A DNA stretch of 64,000 nt from Winogradskyella sediminis (GCF_003387355.1 NZ_QUNH01000002.1:41606-105605), one strand, 5' to 3'; positions 29,872-39,433 are shown, counted from the first letter of the stretch. Notes: generated from the sequence alone by a model not told the origin. A program made the numbers and translations.

Positions 29872-30387
29872 TTAGTTCCAGTTTTCATCAAAATTTAAGT
29901 TATCGTAGTCGTCGAGGTCTAAATCATCTTCAAATTCACTAAACTCATCGTCTTCCTCTGCCTCAAAAGTTTTTTCTGGTGCTTCATCTGGAATTTGTCC
30001 ATGCACAAACATAAGGTTAGGGTAATCTGTACCTTCTGCTTCTTCAACTATTTCTCCTAACTCCACGTAAAACGTCCACATGTTCATAAAATCGTAAACG
30101 TAGATAAGACGCGTCGATGCTTCATGAACAATAGAGTTGATAACCGTTTCGTTCATCATCTTTACCTCATTGCCAGCTTCACTCATGTCCATCATAGCAA
30201 TTTCTTCACCTTGATTCCATTGGTCATCACTTACATAAAACGAAGCCATTTCCATACCATCAAATCCAAAGGATTGGGTAATAGAGTTATGCAAATCTTC
30301 CATAGTATCACTTTCGCGGATTTCTATATCGCGAAATACATCGTCATCGGTATCGTTATCGAGGATAATTCTAAATCTGTAAATCAT
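29872..30387 (-). CDS. Plasmid pRiA4b ORF-3-like family protein
   Basis: 171 residues. Residues 1-120 fit the pRiA4b ORF-3-like fold (MIYRFRIILDNDTDDDVFRDIEI, SDTMEDLHNSITQSFGFD, MASFYVSDDQW, RLIYVYDFMNMWTFYVEL). The last about 35 residues are an extremely acidic tail of Asp/Glu-rich sequence ending NFDENWN. The family occurs both on plasmids and as a stable chromosomal gene in Bacteroidota; its function is unsettled. Its stop codon directly abuts that of the converging 353-residue gene. It starts 25 bases after the ctaA stop, so it may be read from the ctaA transcript. Confidence 0.85.
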   Translation of the reverse strand: MIYRFRIILDNDTDDDVFRDIEIRESDTMEDLHNSITQSFGFDGMEMASFYVSDDQWNQGEEIAMMDMSEAGNEVKMMNETVINSIVHEASTRLIYVYDFMNMWTFYVELGEIVEEAEGTDYPNLMFVHGQIPDEAPEKTFEAEEDDEFSEFEDDLDLDDYDNLNFDENWN

Positions 30388-30412
30388 GCTGCAAAGTTAA
30401 GGGATTTTTTAA

Positions 30413-31435
30413 TTATTTGGTGAAGCGATGTAAGGTAAATGTCATTGCACTTAATAAAATAAATGCTCCGACTTGATGTAAAACACCTAACCAAACCGGA
30501 ACCGCTAAGACTAAAGTTAATACGCCTAATAAAAATTGAACTCCGACCATTATAAGTAAAGTGTTTATACCTTTGGTTTGCCATGACGATAATGATAAAC
30601 GTTTGGCTTTATACCAAATGGCCAAAATAAATATTACCACAACATAAGCTAACGTTCTGTGTACAAATTGCACACCACTTTTGCCCTCTAAAAAATTGAG
30701 ATATACTGGGTTTTGCTCTATAAATACGGTTTCATGTATCCATTTACCCTCACTCATTAATGGCCAATGGTTATGAATCCATCCAGCATCTAATCCTGCG
30801 ACAAAGGCGCCATAAATAATTTGAAGAATTAAAACGGCTAAACCGATTCTAATAAAATTTCGTAATTTTTTATCGATAACTTTTTTATCCGGAAATATTA
30901 TGTCTAAAGCCACCCAAAACGTATAAGCAAACGTTAAAAATGCCGTAGTAAGATGAGCTGCTAATCTAAAATGACTAACATTGGGCTCATCTACTAACCC
31001 CGATTTTACCATATACCAACCCAAAAACCCTTGAAAACCTCCGAGTAAAAGCAAGATTACAGATTTCTTAATTGTTGATTTTGAAAGTCGTTTTTTAATT
31101 AAAAAGTAAACGAATGGAATGATAAAAACCAGTCCTATAAATCGACCAATAACGCGGTGTATCCATTCCCAGAAGTAAATGTCTTTAAACTCTTCTAAAT
31201 TAAAGTGGTTGTGTAGTTTTTGATATTCTGGATATTGCTTATAAAGTTCAAATGCTTCATTCCATTCTGCTTCATTTAGAGGAGGAATAGTACCAGAAAT
31301 AAGTTTATAGTTTGAAATTGATAAACCCGAATGTGTTAATCTGGTGATACCACCAACAATAACCATGATGAAGATTAAAATACAACCTGTCAATAACCAG
31401 TAAATAACTGCTTTATTATCTTTTGTTTGTTTCAA
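30413..31435 (-). CDS. ctaA: Heme A synthase (COX15/CtaA family)
   Basis: 340 residues. The start is TTG: an in-frame TAA lies five codons upstream, and the first ATG would fall inside the first membrane helix. The enzyme oxidises heme O to heme A for cytochrome oxidase in the inner membrane. Eight hydrophobic helices are visible. Conserved heme-ligand and motif segments include VGGITRLTHSGLSI near the N-terminus, WEWIHRVIGR (about 88-97), HFRLAAHLTTAF, the FVHRTLAYVV motif and LGVLHQVGAFILL. The length and the ISNYKLISGTIPPLNEAEW insert fit the COX15-type subgroup. No other cytochrome oxidase genes are in the window. Confidence 0.92.
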   Translation of the reverse strand: MKQTKDNKAVIYWLLTGCILIFIMVIVGGITRLTHSGLSISNYKLISGTIPPLNEAEWNEAFELYKQYPEYQKLHNHFNLEEFKDIYFWEWIHRVIGRFIGLVFIIPFVYFLIKKRLSKSTIKKSVILLLLGGFQGFLGWYMVKSGLVDEPNVSHFRLAAHLTTAFLTFAYTFWVALDIIFPDKKVIDKKLRNFIRIGLAVLILQIIYGAFVAGLDAGWIHNHWPLMSEGKWIHETVFIEQNPVYLNFLEGKSGVQFVHRTLAYVVVIFILAIWYKAKRLSLSSWQTKGINTLLIMVGVQFLLGVLTLVLAVPVWLGVLHQVGAFILLSAMTFTLHRFTK

Positions 31436-31623
31436 AGTTATAAAATTTTAATGTTTCAAAATTTCAAAGTTTAATCTTTGAATTGTTAAGTGAAACTTGT
31501 TAATATTTTTTTCTCTTACTGTGGTGATCTTCTAAAATTTAGTATTCATTATCTAGAAAAACCGATGCTTAAAACTTTGTTATAAAGGCGATTGGCTTAT
31601 TATTTTTAATTTATATTACTTTT

Positions 31624-33036
31624 TTACACCACACTTAAGCCTAATTCCTTGCCTTTTTTTAACATTAAATCAAAAGCAGCTTTATGATTATTAGGAATCT
31701 CTCCTTCTAAAATGGCTTCTTTTATGGCTTCTTTAATGACTCCGATTTCTCTTGAAGGTTTTAAATTGAAAGTCTTCATTATTTCTTCACCAGAAACAGG
31801 TGGTTGAAAATTACGTATTTGGTCGCGTTCTTCAACTTCAATAATTTTATCTCTTACTTTTTGAAAATTATTGTGATATTTTTTAAACTTCTTAGGGTTC
31901 TTTGTAGTGATATCGGCTTCACAAAGCGTCATTAAATCATCTACATAATCACCAGCATCAAAAACCAAACGTCTAACGGCAGAATCTGTTACATCTGAAG
32001 CTAAAACAATGGGTCTAGAACTCATAAATACCATTTTCTGAACAAATTTCATTTTGTCATTTAAAGGCATTTTTAAGCGCTTAAAGAGTTTATACACCAT
32101 TTTAGAGCCTACAAATTCATGCGCGTGAAACGTCCAGCCAATCTTTTTATGGAACTTCTTAGTGGGTGCTTTTCCAATATCGTGTAACAAAGCTGCCCAG
32201 CGTAACCATAAATTATCTGTGGTTTGGGCTATATTATCTACCACTTCTAAAGTGTGGTAAAAGTTGTCTTTATGACGTTGCCCTTCAATTTCATCGATCC
32301 CTTTTAGTGCTGTTAATTCAGGAAGTATAAAATGTAATAGGCCTGTTTTTTCTAAATGCATAAAACCAATAGAAGGTGTTTTACTTTCTAAAATTTTATG
32401 AAGTTCTACAACGATACGTTCCTTAGTAATAATTTTTATACGCTCTTTGTTATCGGTTATGGCTTTTAGTGAAGCATCTTCAATTTTAAAATTGAGTTGT
32501 GTAGCAAAACGTATAGCACGCATCATACGTAAGGGATCGTCGCTATAGGTAATATCTGGATTTAAGGGTGTACGAATTATACCTTTGTCTAAATCGTTAA
32601 GACCATTAAAAGGGTCTAAAAGGTCGCCGAAGTTATCGGCGTTTAAACTTAAGGCTAAGGCGTTTATTGTAAAATCGCGTCGGTTTTGGTCGTCTTCTAA
32701 AGTTCCATTTTCTACAATAGGATTTCTACTGTCTTCATTATAGCTTTCTTTGCGCGCACCAACAAATTCAATTTCAATATCATCGTAACGCAACATTGCT
32801 GTGCCATAGGTTTTAAAAACTTGAACTTTGGGTTGGTTTGGTAAGTTTTTTGCGACTTGTTTTGCTAATTCAATGCCACTTCCTACAGCAACAACATCAA
32901 TATCTTTAGCATCTCCACGTTCTAAAAGATAGTCGCGTACAAAGCCTCCAATAACGTAGCTTTCGACTTGTAATTCTTCGGCAGATTGAGTGATGTATTT
33001 AAAAATACTGTGTTTTAACGCTTGTTTGTGATTCAT
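31624..33036 (-). CDS. cca: CCA tRNA nucleotidyltransferase with HD domain
   Basis: 470 residues. It adds or repairs the 3' CCA end of tRNAs. The class II poly(A) polymerase head is clear: GGFVRD (30-35), the metal-binding DID (45-47) and [10 protein letters not shown] (119-128). The nucleotide-recognition neck follows ([12 protein letters not shown], 167-178). A C-terminal HD phosphohydrolase-like domain begins around 255 with LLHDIGKA (283-290), as in bacterial fusion forms. It lies alone on the minus strand with a candidate promoter 65 bases upstream. Confidence 0.93.
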   Translation of the reverse strand: MNHKQALKHSIFKYITQSAEELQVESYVIGGFVRDYLLERGDAKDIDVVAVGSGIELAKQVAKNLPNQPKVQVFKTYGTAMLRYDDIEIEFVGARKESYNEDSRNPIVENGTLEDDQNRRDFTINALALSLNADNFGDLLDPFNGLNDLDKGIIRTPLNPDITYSDDPLRMMRAIRFATQLNFKIEDASLKAITDNKERIKIITKERIVVELHKILESKTPSIGFMHLEKTGLLHFILPELTALKGIDEIEGQRHKDNFYHTLEVVDNIAQTTDNLWLRWAALLHDIGKAPTKKFHKKIGWTFHAHEFVGSKMVYKLFKRLKMPLNDKMKFVQKMVFMSSRPIVLASDVTDSAVRRLVFDAGDYVDDLMTLCEADITTKNPKKFKKYHNNFQKVRDKIIEVEERDQIRNFQPPVSGEEIMKTFNLKPSREIGVIKEAIKEAILEGEIPNNHKAAFDLMLKKGKELGLSVV

Positions 33037-33100
33037 ATGGTAAAGGAAACTACAGGTGTTCTTCGTTTTAAAGAAAAAATGGCTGTATTTTTTAGCTGCG

Positions 33101-33108
33101 CAAAGATA
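33101..33108 (-). promoter_or_regulatory. Candidate -7 element for cca
   Basis: The minus strand reads TATCTTTG, an exact TAnnTTTG match, about 65 bases upstream of the cca ATG. No clear -33 TTTG was found. Confidence 0.45.
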
Positions 33109-33186
33109 CGACAGATAGCTAATCTTTTAAAATGAATGTTGTGCTTTTTTTTAGCATCGTTAATGTATATAAACCCAATAAAAACA

Positions 33187-33891
33187 CTAAAATTTAATGT
33201 GCTTTATATCGGATTGTGCTTTTTTAAAATCTGCTGGTTTTCCGATATCTAACCAATAATCTAGAATGGGGTAATTCACAATTTTTTTTTGCTTATCTAA
33301 TAAGTTTTGTATTAAATCTGTAGCATCATAATAAGTGTGGTTAGGAATAAAATGGAAGCATTCTTTTTTAAACATATAGATACCAGCATTAATATAATAG
33401 GTGGTTGAGGGTTTCTCTTGTAGATCAGTAACCACTTCTCCATCCGTTTCTACTACACCGTGCGGAATAGCGACATTGTACGGTAGAGTTGCAATTAATG
33501 CATCTCCTTGTGTTTCAATAAAATGATTAAATAGAGCTTGAAAATTAATGTTGGTAAGTAAATCCGCATTCATTACTAATATATAATCATTTTTGAAATT
33601 TTCAATAAGCTTTAAAGCGCCAATTGTACCCAATGTTTTAGATTCTTTAATGTAATTAAATTGAATATTATGAGGATTATTATTCTTAAAATACGAGATT
33701 ATTTGCTCACTTAGGTAATTTGTAGTGATATTTATATGAGTTACTCCAAAAGAAGCCAAACGATCAGTACTGTATTCAATAATGGGTTTGTGACCAATTT
33801 TTAAAAGAGGTTTTGGGGTGTTTTTAGTTAATGGCATTAACCGTTCCCCTTTACCTCCAGCCATAATTACAACATCTATTTTATTGTGCAT
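33187..33891 (-). CDS. Sugar-phosphate nucleotidyltransferase
   Basis: 234 residues from ATG 33891; a TTG one codon earlier is an unlikely start. It shows the NTP-transferase fold that joins a sugar-1-phosphate to NTP: MAGGKGERLMPLTKNTPKPL near residues 10-29, MNADLL (metal and product site), NAGIYMF, and LDYWLDIGKPADF at the C-terminus. The sequence resembles the catalytic domain of PtmE/mannose-1-phosphate guanylyltransferase-like enzymes without CBS domains. The actual sugar is not determinable from sequence. It follows the nucleotide-sugar dehydratase by three bases, so the two genes form an operon and may act in one nucleotide-sugar pathway. Confidence 0.88.
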   Translation of the reverse strand: MHNKIDVVIMAGGKGERLMPLTKNTPKPLLKIGHKPIIEYSTDRLASFGVTHINITTNYLSEQIISYFKNNNPHNIQFNYIKESKTLGTIGALKLIENFKNDYILVMNADLLTNINFQALFNHFIETQGDALIATLPYNVAIPHGVVETDGEVVTDLQEKPSTTYYINAGIYMFKKECFHFIPNHTYYDATDLIQNLLDKQKKIVNYPILDYWLDIGKPADFKKAQSDIKHIKF

Positions 33892-33894
33892 CAA

Positions 33895-35112
33895 TTACAT
33901 TTTATGATCTAAATATTTACCCGTTTCTTTGTGTTTAAAGTCCGGTAATATATTATGAAATATGTCAACGATCTCTTCTTTTGTCCATGATTTATTAACT
34001 TTAAGTTGGTGTATAGATTCAAAAAACAACTCGAGTTTATCATCAAAATTTAAATTCAATTCATGTTTTATAATGCCTAGTGTATTAAATCGATTAAGGT
34101 CTAAAGTGTGGTGTTTTGTAAAGAATTCTTCAGATTTTTTTTCGCCTGTAGTATCGCTTTTAGTTAGTAAATAAGGCCATTTACCTAATTTTGGTAAGCT
34201 TTTGGATAACTCTCGCGCTTCTTCTTCGGTTTTACATAAATAGGGTTCGTAGCCCAGTGCTTTGATATAGTTAATAGCAATATTGGCAAAGCTAATGAGA
34301 TTTAAACTCTTTTGTAGTTGTGGAAAGAAAATATCATTATTTTCGCCTAAAATACAAGACATTAAACAAAGCTTGCCAGCTTCTTTAGGAGTGATAAAAT
34401 AGCGTTTAATAGCGTTTGGTGCTACAATAGGTTGTTGCTTTTTTATGCGTTGTTCAAAGCTATATAATAAAGACCCATCAGAAAATGCGACATTAGCGAA
34501 ACGTGCCGTAGAAATTTGAATGTCCTTACTTTTTTTGTTTAGAACTAATTCCATAATTCGCTTTGAGGCTCCCATCATGTTAATAGGGTTTGTAGCTTTA
34601 TCTGTAGATATACAGAAGTATTTTTTTACATGATGAGAAATTGATTGTTCTATTGTTTTTTTAGTATTACAAATATTAACATTAATCATACGCATTAATG
34701 TAAATGGATCTTCTTCGCTTCGCACATGTTTTAAAGCAGAGAGGTTGAGAACATAATCATATTTGCCATCTGAGGCAATAAAAGCATCATACGTCGTGGA
34801 GCCTATATCTAAAGCGAAAGTTTTAAAATCTCCATCGATATAGCCATAAGAACTTCTTAGGTCTCTTACCAATTCAGCTAAATTATTTTCACTTATATCT
34901 ACAATATGAAGCTTAGTTGGCTGTCGTTTAAAGATTTCTTTAGTTACCGCTTGTCCTATAGTGCCGGCTCCACCTAAAATTAAGAATTTGGATGCAGAAA
35001 TTATTGAATTTAATGCGCTGTGGTGTTTATTAATATCACTCTCAAACAATTCGTTCTCTCTTTCTATGAGTTGTAGTATATCCTCTTCTAGTGTTTGTTT
35101 ATTGTTAATCAT
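33895..35112 (-). CDS. Nucleotide-sugar 4,6-dehydratase-like (CapD/FlaA1 family)
   Basis: 405 residues. An extended-SDR Rossmann domain starts at about residue 50: FLILGGAGTIGQAVTKEIF is the NAD(P) glycine motif. HIVDISENNLAELVRDLRSS, LNLSALKHVRSEEDPF and the active-site segment STDKATNPINMMGASKRIME follow. In that segment the catalytic Tyr of classic SDRs is Met, as in FlaA1/CapD-type enzymes. RFANVAFSDGSLL and RYFITPKEAGKLCLM complete the fold. About 45 extra N-terminal residues precede the domain. The probable substrate is a UDP- or GDP-HexNAc (inference). First gene of a pair with the nucleotidyltransferase; it follows the GT4 gene by 28 bases. Confidence 0.88.
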   Translation of the reverse strand: MINNKQTLEEDILQLIERENELFESDINKHHSALNSIISASKFLILGGAGTIGQAVTKEIFKRQPTKLHIVDISENNLAELVRDLRSSYGYIDGDFKTFALDIGSTTYDAFIASDGKYDYVLNLSALKHVRSEEDPFTLMRMINVNICNTKKTIEQSISHHVKKYFCISTDKATNPINMMGASKRIMELVLNKKSKDIQISTARFANVAFSDGSLLYSFEQRIKKQQPIVAPNAIKRYFITPKEAGKLCLMSCILGENNDIFFPQLQKSLNLISFANIAINYIKALGYEPYLCKTEEEARELSKSLPKLGKWPYLLTKSDTTGEKKSEEFFTKHHTLDLNRFNTLGIIKHELNLNFDDKLELFFESIHQLKVNKSWTKEEIVDIFHNILPDFKHKETGKYLDHKM

Positions 35113-35140
35113 AAGCGTACATCTTAATGCTATTTTAAGC

Positions 35141-36217
35141 CTAAGTTCTTGGTGTTTTGTCTAATACAGCTTTGTAGACATCGATATATTGCTTAGCGAT
35201 ACGTTTCCAAGAAAATTTAGAGGCTTGAGAATGTAATTCTTGCGTTCTTATTGCTTTATTTTTTTTAAAATCATCTAAACCATCAGACACTATTTTGGCC
35301 ATATAATTTGGTTCGTAATGATCCCAATAATGTGCTACTGTGCCTCCTACTTCTGGTAAAGCAGTATTATTTGAAATAAATACAGGAATCCCTAGAGACA
35401 TGGCTTCTACAACAGGAAACCCAAACCCTTCAGCCAACGAAGGATGCACTAAACCTTTAGCATTACTATACAATTCAATTTTTTTTCTTTCACTAACAGA
35501 GGCTTTAAAAATAATTCGATTTTCAACCTGATATTCTTTCGCTAAGGAAATAATTTTTTCTTGATTTTCCTTAGAATATTTGCCCATAAAAACAAGATTG
35601 ATGTTCTTGTCTAAGTAAGCGAGCATGGGAATTAAAGCACTATGGTTTTTATATTTTCGGTATTCACCTACACAAAGTAAGTAAGGTTGCTCATTTAAAG
35701 TTTTAATAATCGGTTGAACACCTTCCATTGGGTTACCGTTATAAATAACGTATTGCTGAATAGTATCTGGTATTGTAAAATGTTCGCGGATACAGTCTTG
35801 CGTAAATTTAGAAATAAAGACTAAACAATCGCTCTTATCTATTTTACTTTGCAATAACTTTGTGGCTTGTTGCCTTTTTTCTTCAGGAATATTTATGATT
35901 GTAAAAATAGCATCATGAACAGTATATATAATTTTTGTTTTTATTAGATCCTGCGGTTCAACTTTACTGAGGTGCGTTAAACTATGCCATACATTGTAGT
36001 TCTTAAAGTTATTTCGTCTTCTATGTAAACCTAAATATAATTTATAGTTTACAGAACTGCCAAAACGTTGATAACCATTTAAAGGTACGTAATAGTAAAG
36101 ATTTAGTCCATCAATGTTGTTCTGTACAATACCTTTTGCCAAGTTAATAGCGTATTGCCCAAAGCCTTTTTTTGTGTTTCTAATATGATGTAGATCAATA
36201 AATATTTTATTACGCAT
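35141..36217 (-). CDS. Glycosyltransferase family 4 (GT-B)
   Basis: 358 residues. The N-terminal Rossmann half opens with KIFIDLHHIRNTKKGFGQYA, where the Gly-rich loop binds acceptor. The C-terminal half has YLLCVGEYRKYKNHSALI, the NRIIFKASVSE stretch, GLVHPSLAEGFGFPVVEAMS (E-x7-E donor-binding motif) and ISNNTALPEVGG. These are typical of retaining GT4 enzymes that use nucleotide-linked hexoses. The acceptor is probably a lipid-linked or LPS core glycan at the inner-membrane cytoplasmic face. It is probably co-transcribed with the dehydratase gene downstream. Confidence 0.9.
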   Translation of the reverse strand: MRNKIFIDLHHIRNTKKGFGQYAINLAKGIVQNNIDGLNLYYYVPLNGYQRFGSSVNYKLYLGLHRRRNNFKNYNVWHSLTHLSKVEPQDLIKTKIIYTVHDAIFTIINIPEEKRQQATKLLQSKIDKSDCLVFISKFTQDCIREHFTIPDTIQQYVIYNGNPMEGVQPIIKTLNEQPYLLCVGEYRKYKNHSALIPMLAYLDKNINLVFMGKYSKENQEKIISLAKEYQVENRIIFKASVSERKKIELYSNAKGLVHPSLAEGFGFPVVEAMSLGIPVFISNNTALPEVGGTVAHYWDHYEPNYMAKIVSDGLDDFKKNKAIRTQELHSQASKFSWKRIAKQYIDVYKAVLDKTPRT

Positions 36218-36522
36218 TTATATTGAAAAAAATTAAGTAGTCCGAGTCGTGTTTAGTGAATCTTTATGGCGCTTTTTTTAGAATATAAATTTATAAAATA
36301 AAATGCAGGTGTAGTCATGTTTAAAAGTAATATATTTTTTACATCAATTAAGGTTTTAAACACAATTGAGACCGTTTGCCCTGTACAATTTTTATTTTCT
36401 ATATGTTAGAATTAAATAGGAACAATGAAAGTATAGCATTGTAAAGAATTAAGTTTTTGTGCTGAAATATTAGTTTAGAAGCTTTAATTAATACATTTAC
36501 AACATTAATTATTATTTGTGGT
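36218..36522. other. Divergent intergenic region, 305 bp
   Basis: AT-rich spacer between two divergently transcribed glycan genes, so both promoters should lie here. I find no exact TAnnTTTG; TACATTTA near 36492 is one mismatch away for the rightward gene. No RNA gene or coding remnant was seen. Confidence 0.4.
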
Positions 36523-37401
36523 ATGAATTTTATCAAGCGAAAATATTACCAATTATTTTCGAAATACTTAAAGAATAAGCCCAATGCGGATATTTCTTAT
36601 ATAAAAGCTCAATATTATCTTAAAAACGAAAAACGTTTAAATTTAGATAACCCAACTGAGTTTATGGAAAAATTGCAATGGTTAAATCAGAATATATATG
36701 ACGAAACGTATGGTGATTTTGTGGATAAATATGAAGTACGAAACTACGTAGAACAGAAAATTGGAAAAGGCTTTTTGGTAGATTTTATTGATGTTTATGA
36801 CACGGTTGATGCCATTGACTTCAATGCGTTACCAAATCAATTTGCTCTTAAAGGAACTCATGGTTCAGGGTATAATGTTATAGTTAGTGATAAGGCTACT
36901 ATAAATGTAGAGGATGTAAAAAAAGAGTTAAAAAAGTATATGCAGTCTAATTATTATAATAAATACAAGGAACGTATTTATAAACAAGTAAAGCCTCGGA
37001 TTTTAGCAGAGCATTATTTAGACCAGACAGATAGTGAAAATATTATTGATTATAAATTTTACTGTATTCATGGCGACCCAAAGTATGTACTAGTTAAAAC
37101 CTTAGACGGAGACACATATAAGAAATGTATATATAGCTTAGATTGGAATAAATTAGAGAATAAAAATGACGATAATGGTTTTCTTAAGAAAGATTTGCCC
37201 AAACCCGATAATTTTGAAGAACTTATTACAATTGCGAAAACGTTAGCTGAAGAATTTATTTTTGTTAGAGTTGATTTATATTCAATTAATGATAAAATCT
37301 ATTTTGGAGAGCTTACCTTTTTTCCTACAGGAGCCTTAAAACGTTTGTCTGTCGAAAGATTGAATAAAGAACTTGGCGACTTAATACAGTTGCCTATTTA
37401 A
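36523..37401 (+). CDS. TupA-like ATP-grasp protein
   Basis: 292 residues matching the TupA-like ATP-grasp family found in polysaccharide loci. Segments seen are FMEKLQWLN, the D-K-Y-x-V-R-x-Y motif (DKYEVRNYV), FALKGTHGSGYNVIVSDK (ATP-binding loop), PRILAEHYL, IIDYKFYCIHGDPKYVLV, the FIFVRVDLYSIN core and YFGELTFFPTGAL near the end. The name-giving TupA acts in teichuronopeptide synthesis; these enzymes are thought to form amide links between amino acids and glycans (family knowledge). Here it may decorate LPS or another glycan, which is inference. Its stop overlaps the stop of the converging GT4 gene by eight bases. Confidence 0.88.
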   Translation: MNFIKRKYYQLFSKYLKNKPNADISYIKAQYYLKNEKRLNLDNPTEFMEKLQWLNQNIYDETYGDFVDKYEVRNYVEQKIGKGFLVDFIDVYDTVDAIDFNALPNQFALKGTHGSGYNVIVSDKATINVEDVKKELKKYMQSNYYNKYKERIYKQVKPRILAEHYLDQTDSENIIDYKFYCIHGDPKYVLVKTLDGDTYKKCIYSLDWNKLENKNDDNGFLKKDLPKPDNFEELITIAKTLAEEFIFVRVDLYSINDKIYFGELTFFPTGALKRLSVERLNKELGDLIQLPI

Positions 37402-38500
37402 GTTCGTATTTTGATAATTCCATATACATTTTTTTAGCAATGACCGACTTCGTAAAATTATCTAATAGGTACTGATATCCGTTGGATGTTAGCTTATCTT
37501 GAAGTGTTTCATCGTTAATTAATAAGTTCACTTTAGAGGCAAAATCCGCCGCATTACCAACTTTTGCCAAAAGGCCAGTTTCGCCATCTACAATAACTTC
37601 TGATATGCCACCTGCATCTGCAGCAACTATTGGCACTTTACAAGCATAGGATTCTAATAACACACCTCCTGTAGGTTCATTATTTGAGGTAAATAAGAAC
37701 AAGTTAAACTCTGGTAAAATTTCAGGAACATCTCTTCTAAAACCGGTGAAAATAATGTGCTCTGTTAAGCCTTTTTCATTAACATAATTGCGTATATCTT
37801 GTTCCATACTACCTTTTCCAACTAAGATATATTTGGCTTTAATTTTATTTTCTTTTACTAAAATTTCAACCGTATCAACCCAAGTATAATGGTCTTTAAA
37901 ACCTGTGAACTCTGCAATATTTCCTATGAGTTTGTAATCTTCAGGAATTTTAAATTCTTTATGCAGCATTCCTGTAGGAGCTTGTTTTTTAAATTTATTA
38001 ATATCCGTAACACTTCCTATAACGGTAAATCGGCTATGGTCTTTTACAGCAAACTTTAAAGATTCAACTACAGGTTGCGACACACATATAATTTTTTTAA
38101 TGCCTTTGTAGTTGTATTTCCACTTTCTAAAAAAGTTAGTATCTACACGTTTTATAAGTGTTCTACAAAGCACTAAAGGCACTTTCATACCATAAATAAA
38201 ATGCGATAGTACAGCTAAAGTATGTGCTTTACTACTGTGAATAAAAATCACCGAGGCATTTTTCTCTTTAGCGAGTTTTTTAAAAGCTTTGGCGTAAGAC
38301 AAACTATATTCCGATTTGTATTCAAATGGAATCACTTGCATGTCTTTTTTACTTGCAATACGATATAACTCAGAGTCTATTGGGCAAACAATCCATTGGT
38401 CTTCTACATAACCTTCTGCTTTAAAAGCTTCATATAAATAGATGATTTTTTGTTCGTGCCCACGCCAACCATTAGAGGCTGTAAATTGTATTAATCGCAT
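37394..38500 (-). CDS. Glycosyltransferase family 4
   Basis: 368 residues with a GT-B fold. The N-terminal half (MRLIQFTASNGWRGHEQKIIYL) is typical of the glycosyl-transferase 4-like acceptor domain. The C-terminal half contains IGNIAEFTGFKDHYTWVDTV, YILVGKGSMEQDI, HIIFTGFRRDVPEIL, FTSNNEPTGGVLLESYACK (donor-binding E-x7-E) and AADAGGISEVI. No membrane anchor. It probably adds a sugar during LPS core or O-glycan synthesis. Confidence 0.9.
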   Translation of the reverse strand: MRLIQFTASNGWRGHEQKIIYLYEAFKAEGYVEDQWIVCPIDSELYRIASKKDMQVIPFEYKSEYSLSYAKAFKKLAKEKNASVIFIHSSKAHTLAVLSHFIYGMKVPLVLCRTLIKRVDTNFFRKWKYNYKGIKKIICVSQPVVESLKFAVKDHSRFTVIGSVTDINKFKKQAPTGMLHKEFKIPEDYKLIGNIAEFTGFKDHYTWVDTVEILVKENKIKAKYILVGKGSMEQDIRNYVNEKGLTEHIIFTGFRRDVPEILPEFNLFLFTSNNEPTGGVLLESYACKVPIVAADAGGISEVIVDGETGLLAKVGNAADFASKVNLLINDETLQDKLTSNGYQYLLDNFTKSVIAKKMYMELSKYELK

Positions 38501-38553
38501 TGATTAGAAGTTTGATTGTAAGAGTTGATTGATGTAAAAATAAGAATATAAGC

Positions 38554-39405
38554 TTACTTAATCTTATATAAACCTATGGCTTTCTTTAATTTTTTACTCA
38601 TTAAAACGTAATTAACGTAAAGCTTGTTTTTTAAACTTAAATAACGCCAATCTTTATGAGGAATGATGTGTTTTGAAACCTTAGTATTAATTTCATCAGA
38701 AACAATAAAGTCTGTTTTTATGGTGTCCCAATTTACATTGTCATAACCATCAAATTCATTGACTTTATTTTTTTCGTGAATAATAGACATCCATAAGCGT
38801 TGATTGGCTATTTCAACACGTCTCGATTCTTTTTTCCACATATTGTGGTCACTAAACCAAACGGTTTTCGGGGTGTCATTTTTTTCAATGAGGCTGATAA
38901 AAGGATTGAAAATATGTTCTTTTTTTCCCAACATAATGTCTGGAGAAACTTGCAGAGAGTAACCTTTTAAAATATCGATAGCCATAAAATCTTGTGATTG
39001 AAATTGACTCTGAATGACAGAGATATAGTCTTTATGAATGCAGTCATCATTGTCAATGCGTGATGTAATTACATACGGTATGTCTACACTATCTTTTGAG
39101 ATATAAGATTTAATAGCAGGATGAAAAGCATCCATACCATCGATGTAAAATATTATAAAATGAGGATAAGGTACTATAAGCGCTTCTAATTCTGCTTTAA
39201 AATCCGTATCTGTTGTTGAATCAAAAAATAATAGCCATTCAAAATTTGTGTTTGTTTGGTTGGCAACAGAAGGTAAGCAGAAATTACTAAATAATTTAAT
39301 TCTATGTGTCATCCACTCCCGGGTTAAGAGTGATTCGTTATTTTTAGTGACATCCCAATTTTTATTCTTGAGATTAAAACGCGTGATGAGGTAGTGTTTA
39401 AACAT
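38554..39405 (-). CDS. Putative rhamnosyltransferase-like glycosyltransferase
   Basis: 283 residues fitting the putative rhamnosyltransferase family (GT-A like). It opens MFKHYLITRFNLKNK and has WMTHRIKLFSNFCLPSVANQ, WLLFFDSTTD and a donor/metal motif VITSRIDNDDCIHKDYI (D-N-D-D). A later SDHNMWKKESRRVEIAN segment and INTKVSKHIIPHKDWRYLSL follow. Rhamnose as donor is a family label, not proven here. It has a candidate promoter upstream and is transcribed away from the LPS-kinase gene. Confidence 0.82.
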   Translation of the reverse strand: MFKHYLITRFNLKNKNWDVTKNNESLLTREWMTHRIKLFSNFCLPSVANQTNTNFEWLLFFDSTTDTDFKAELEALIVPYPHFIIFYIDGMDAFHPAIKSYISKDSVDIPYVITSRIDNDDCIHKDYISVIQSQFQSQDFMAIDILKGYSLQVSPDIMLGKKEHIFNPFISLIEKNDTPKTVWFSDHNMWKKESRRVEIANQRLWMSIIHEKNKVNEFDGYDNVNWDTIKTDFIVSDEINTKVSKHIIPHKDWRYLSLKNKLYVNYVLMSKKLKKAIGLYKIK

Positions 39406-39425
39406 TAGTAATTATTAAGTGGTTA

Positions 39426-39433
39426 CAAATTTA
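39426..39433 (-). promoter_or_regulatory. Candidate -7 element for the rhamnosyltransferase-like gene
   Basis: The minus strand reads TAAATTTG, an exact TAnnTTTG match, 21 bases upstream of the ATG at 39405. It pairs back-to-back with the rightward promoter at 39481-39511. Confidence 0.4.

Noticed and set aside
29872-30387. Mobile-element origin because of the pRiA4b ORF-3 name
   Set aside because: No transposase, inverted repeats or integrase nearby, and it sits among stable housekeeping genes.
33187-35112. Legionaminic or pseudaminic acid pathway
   Set aside because: Only two of the needed enzymes are present; the other steps are missing from the window.
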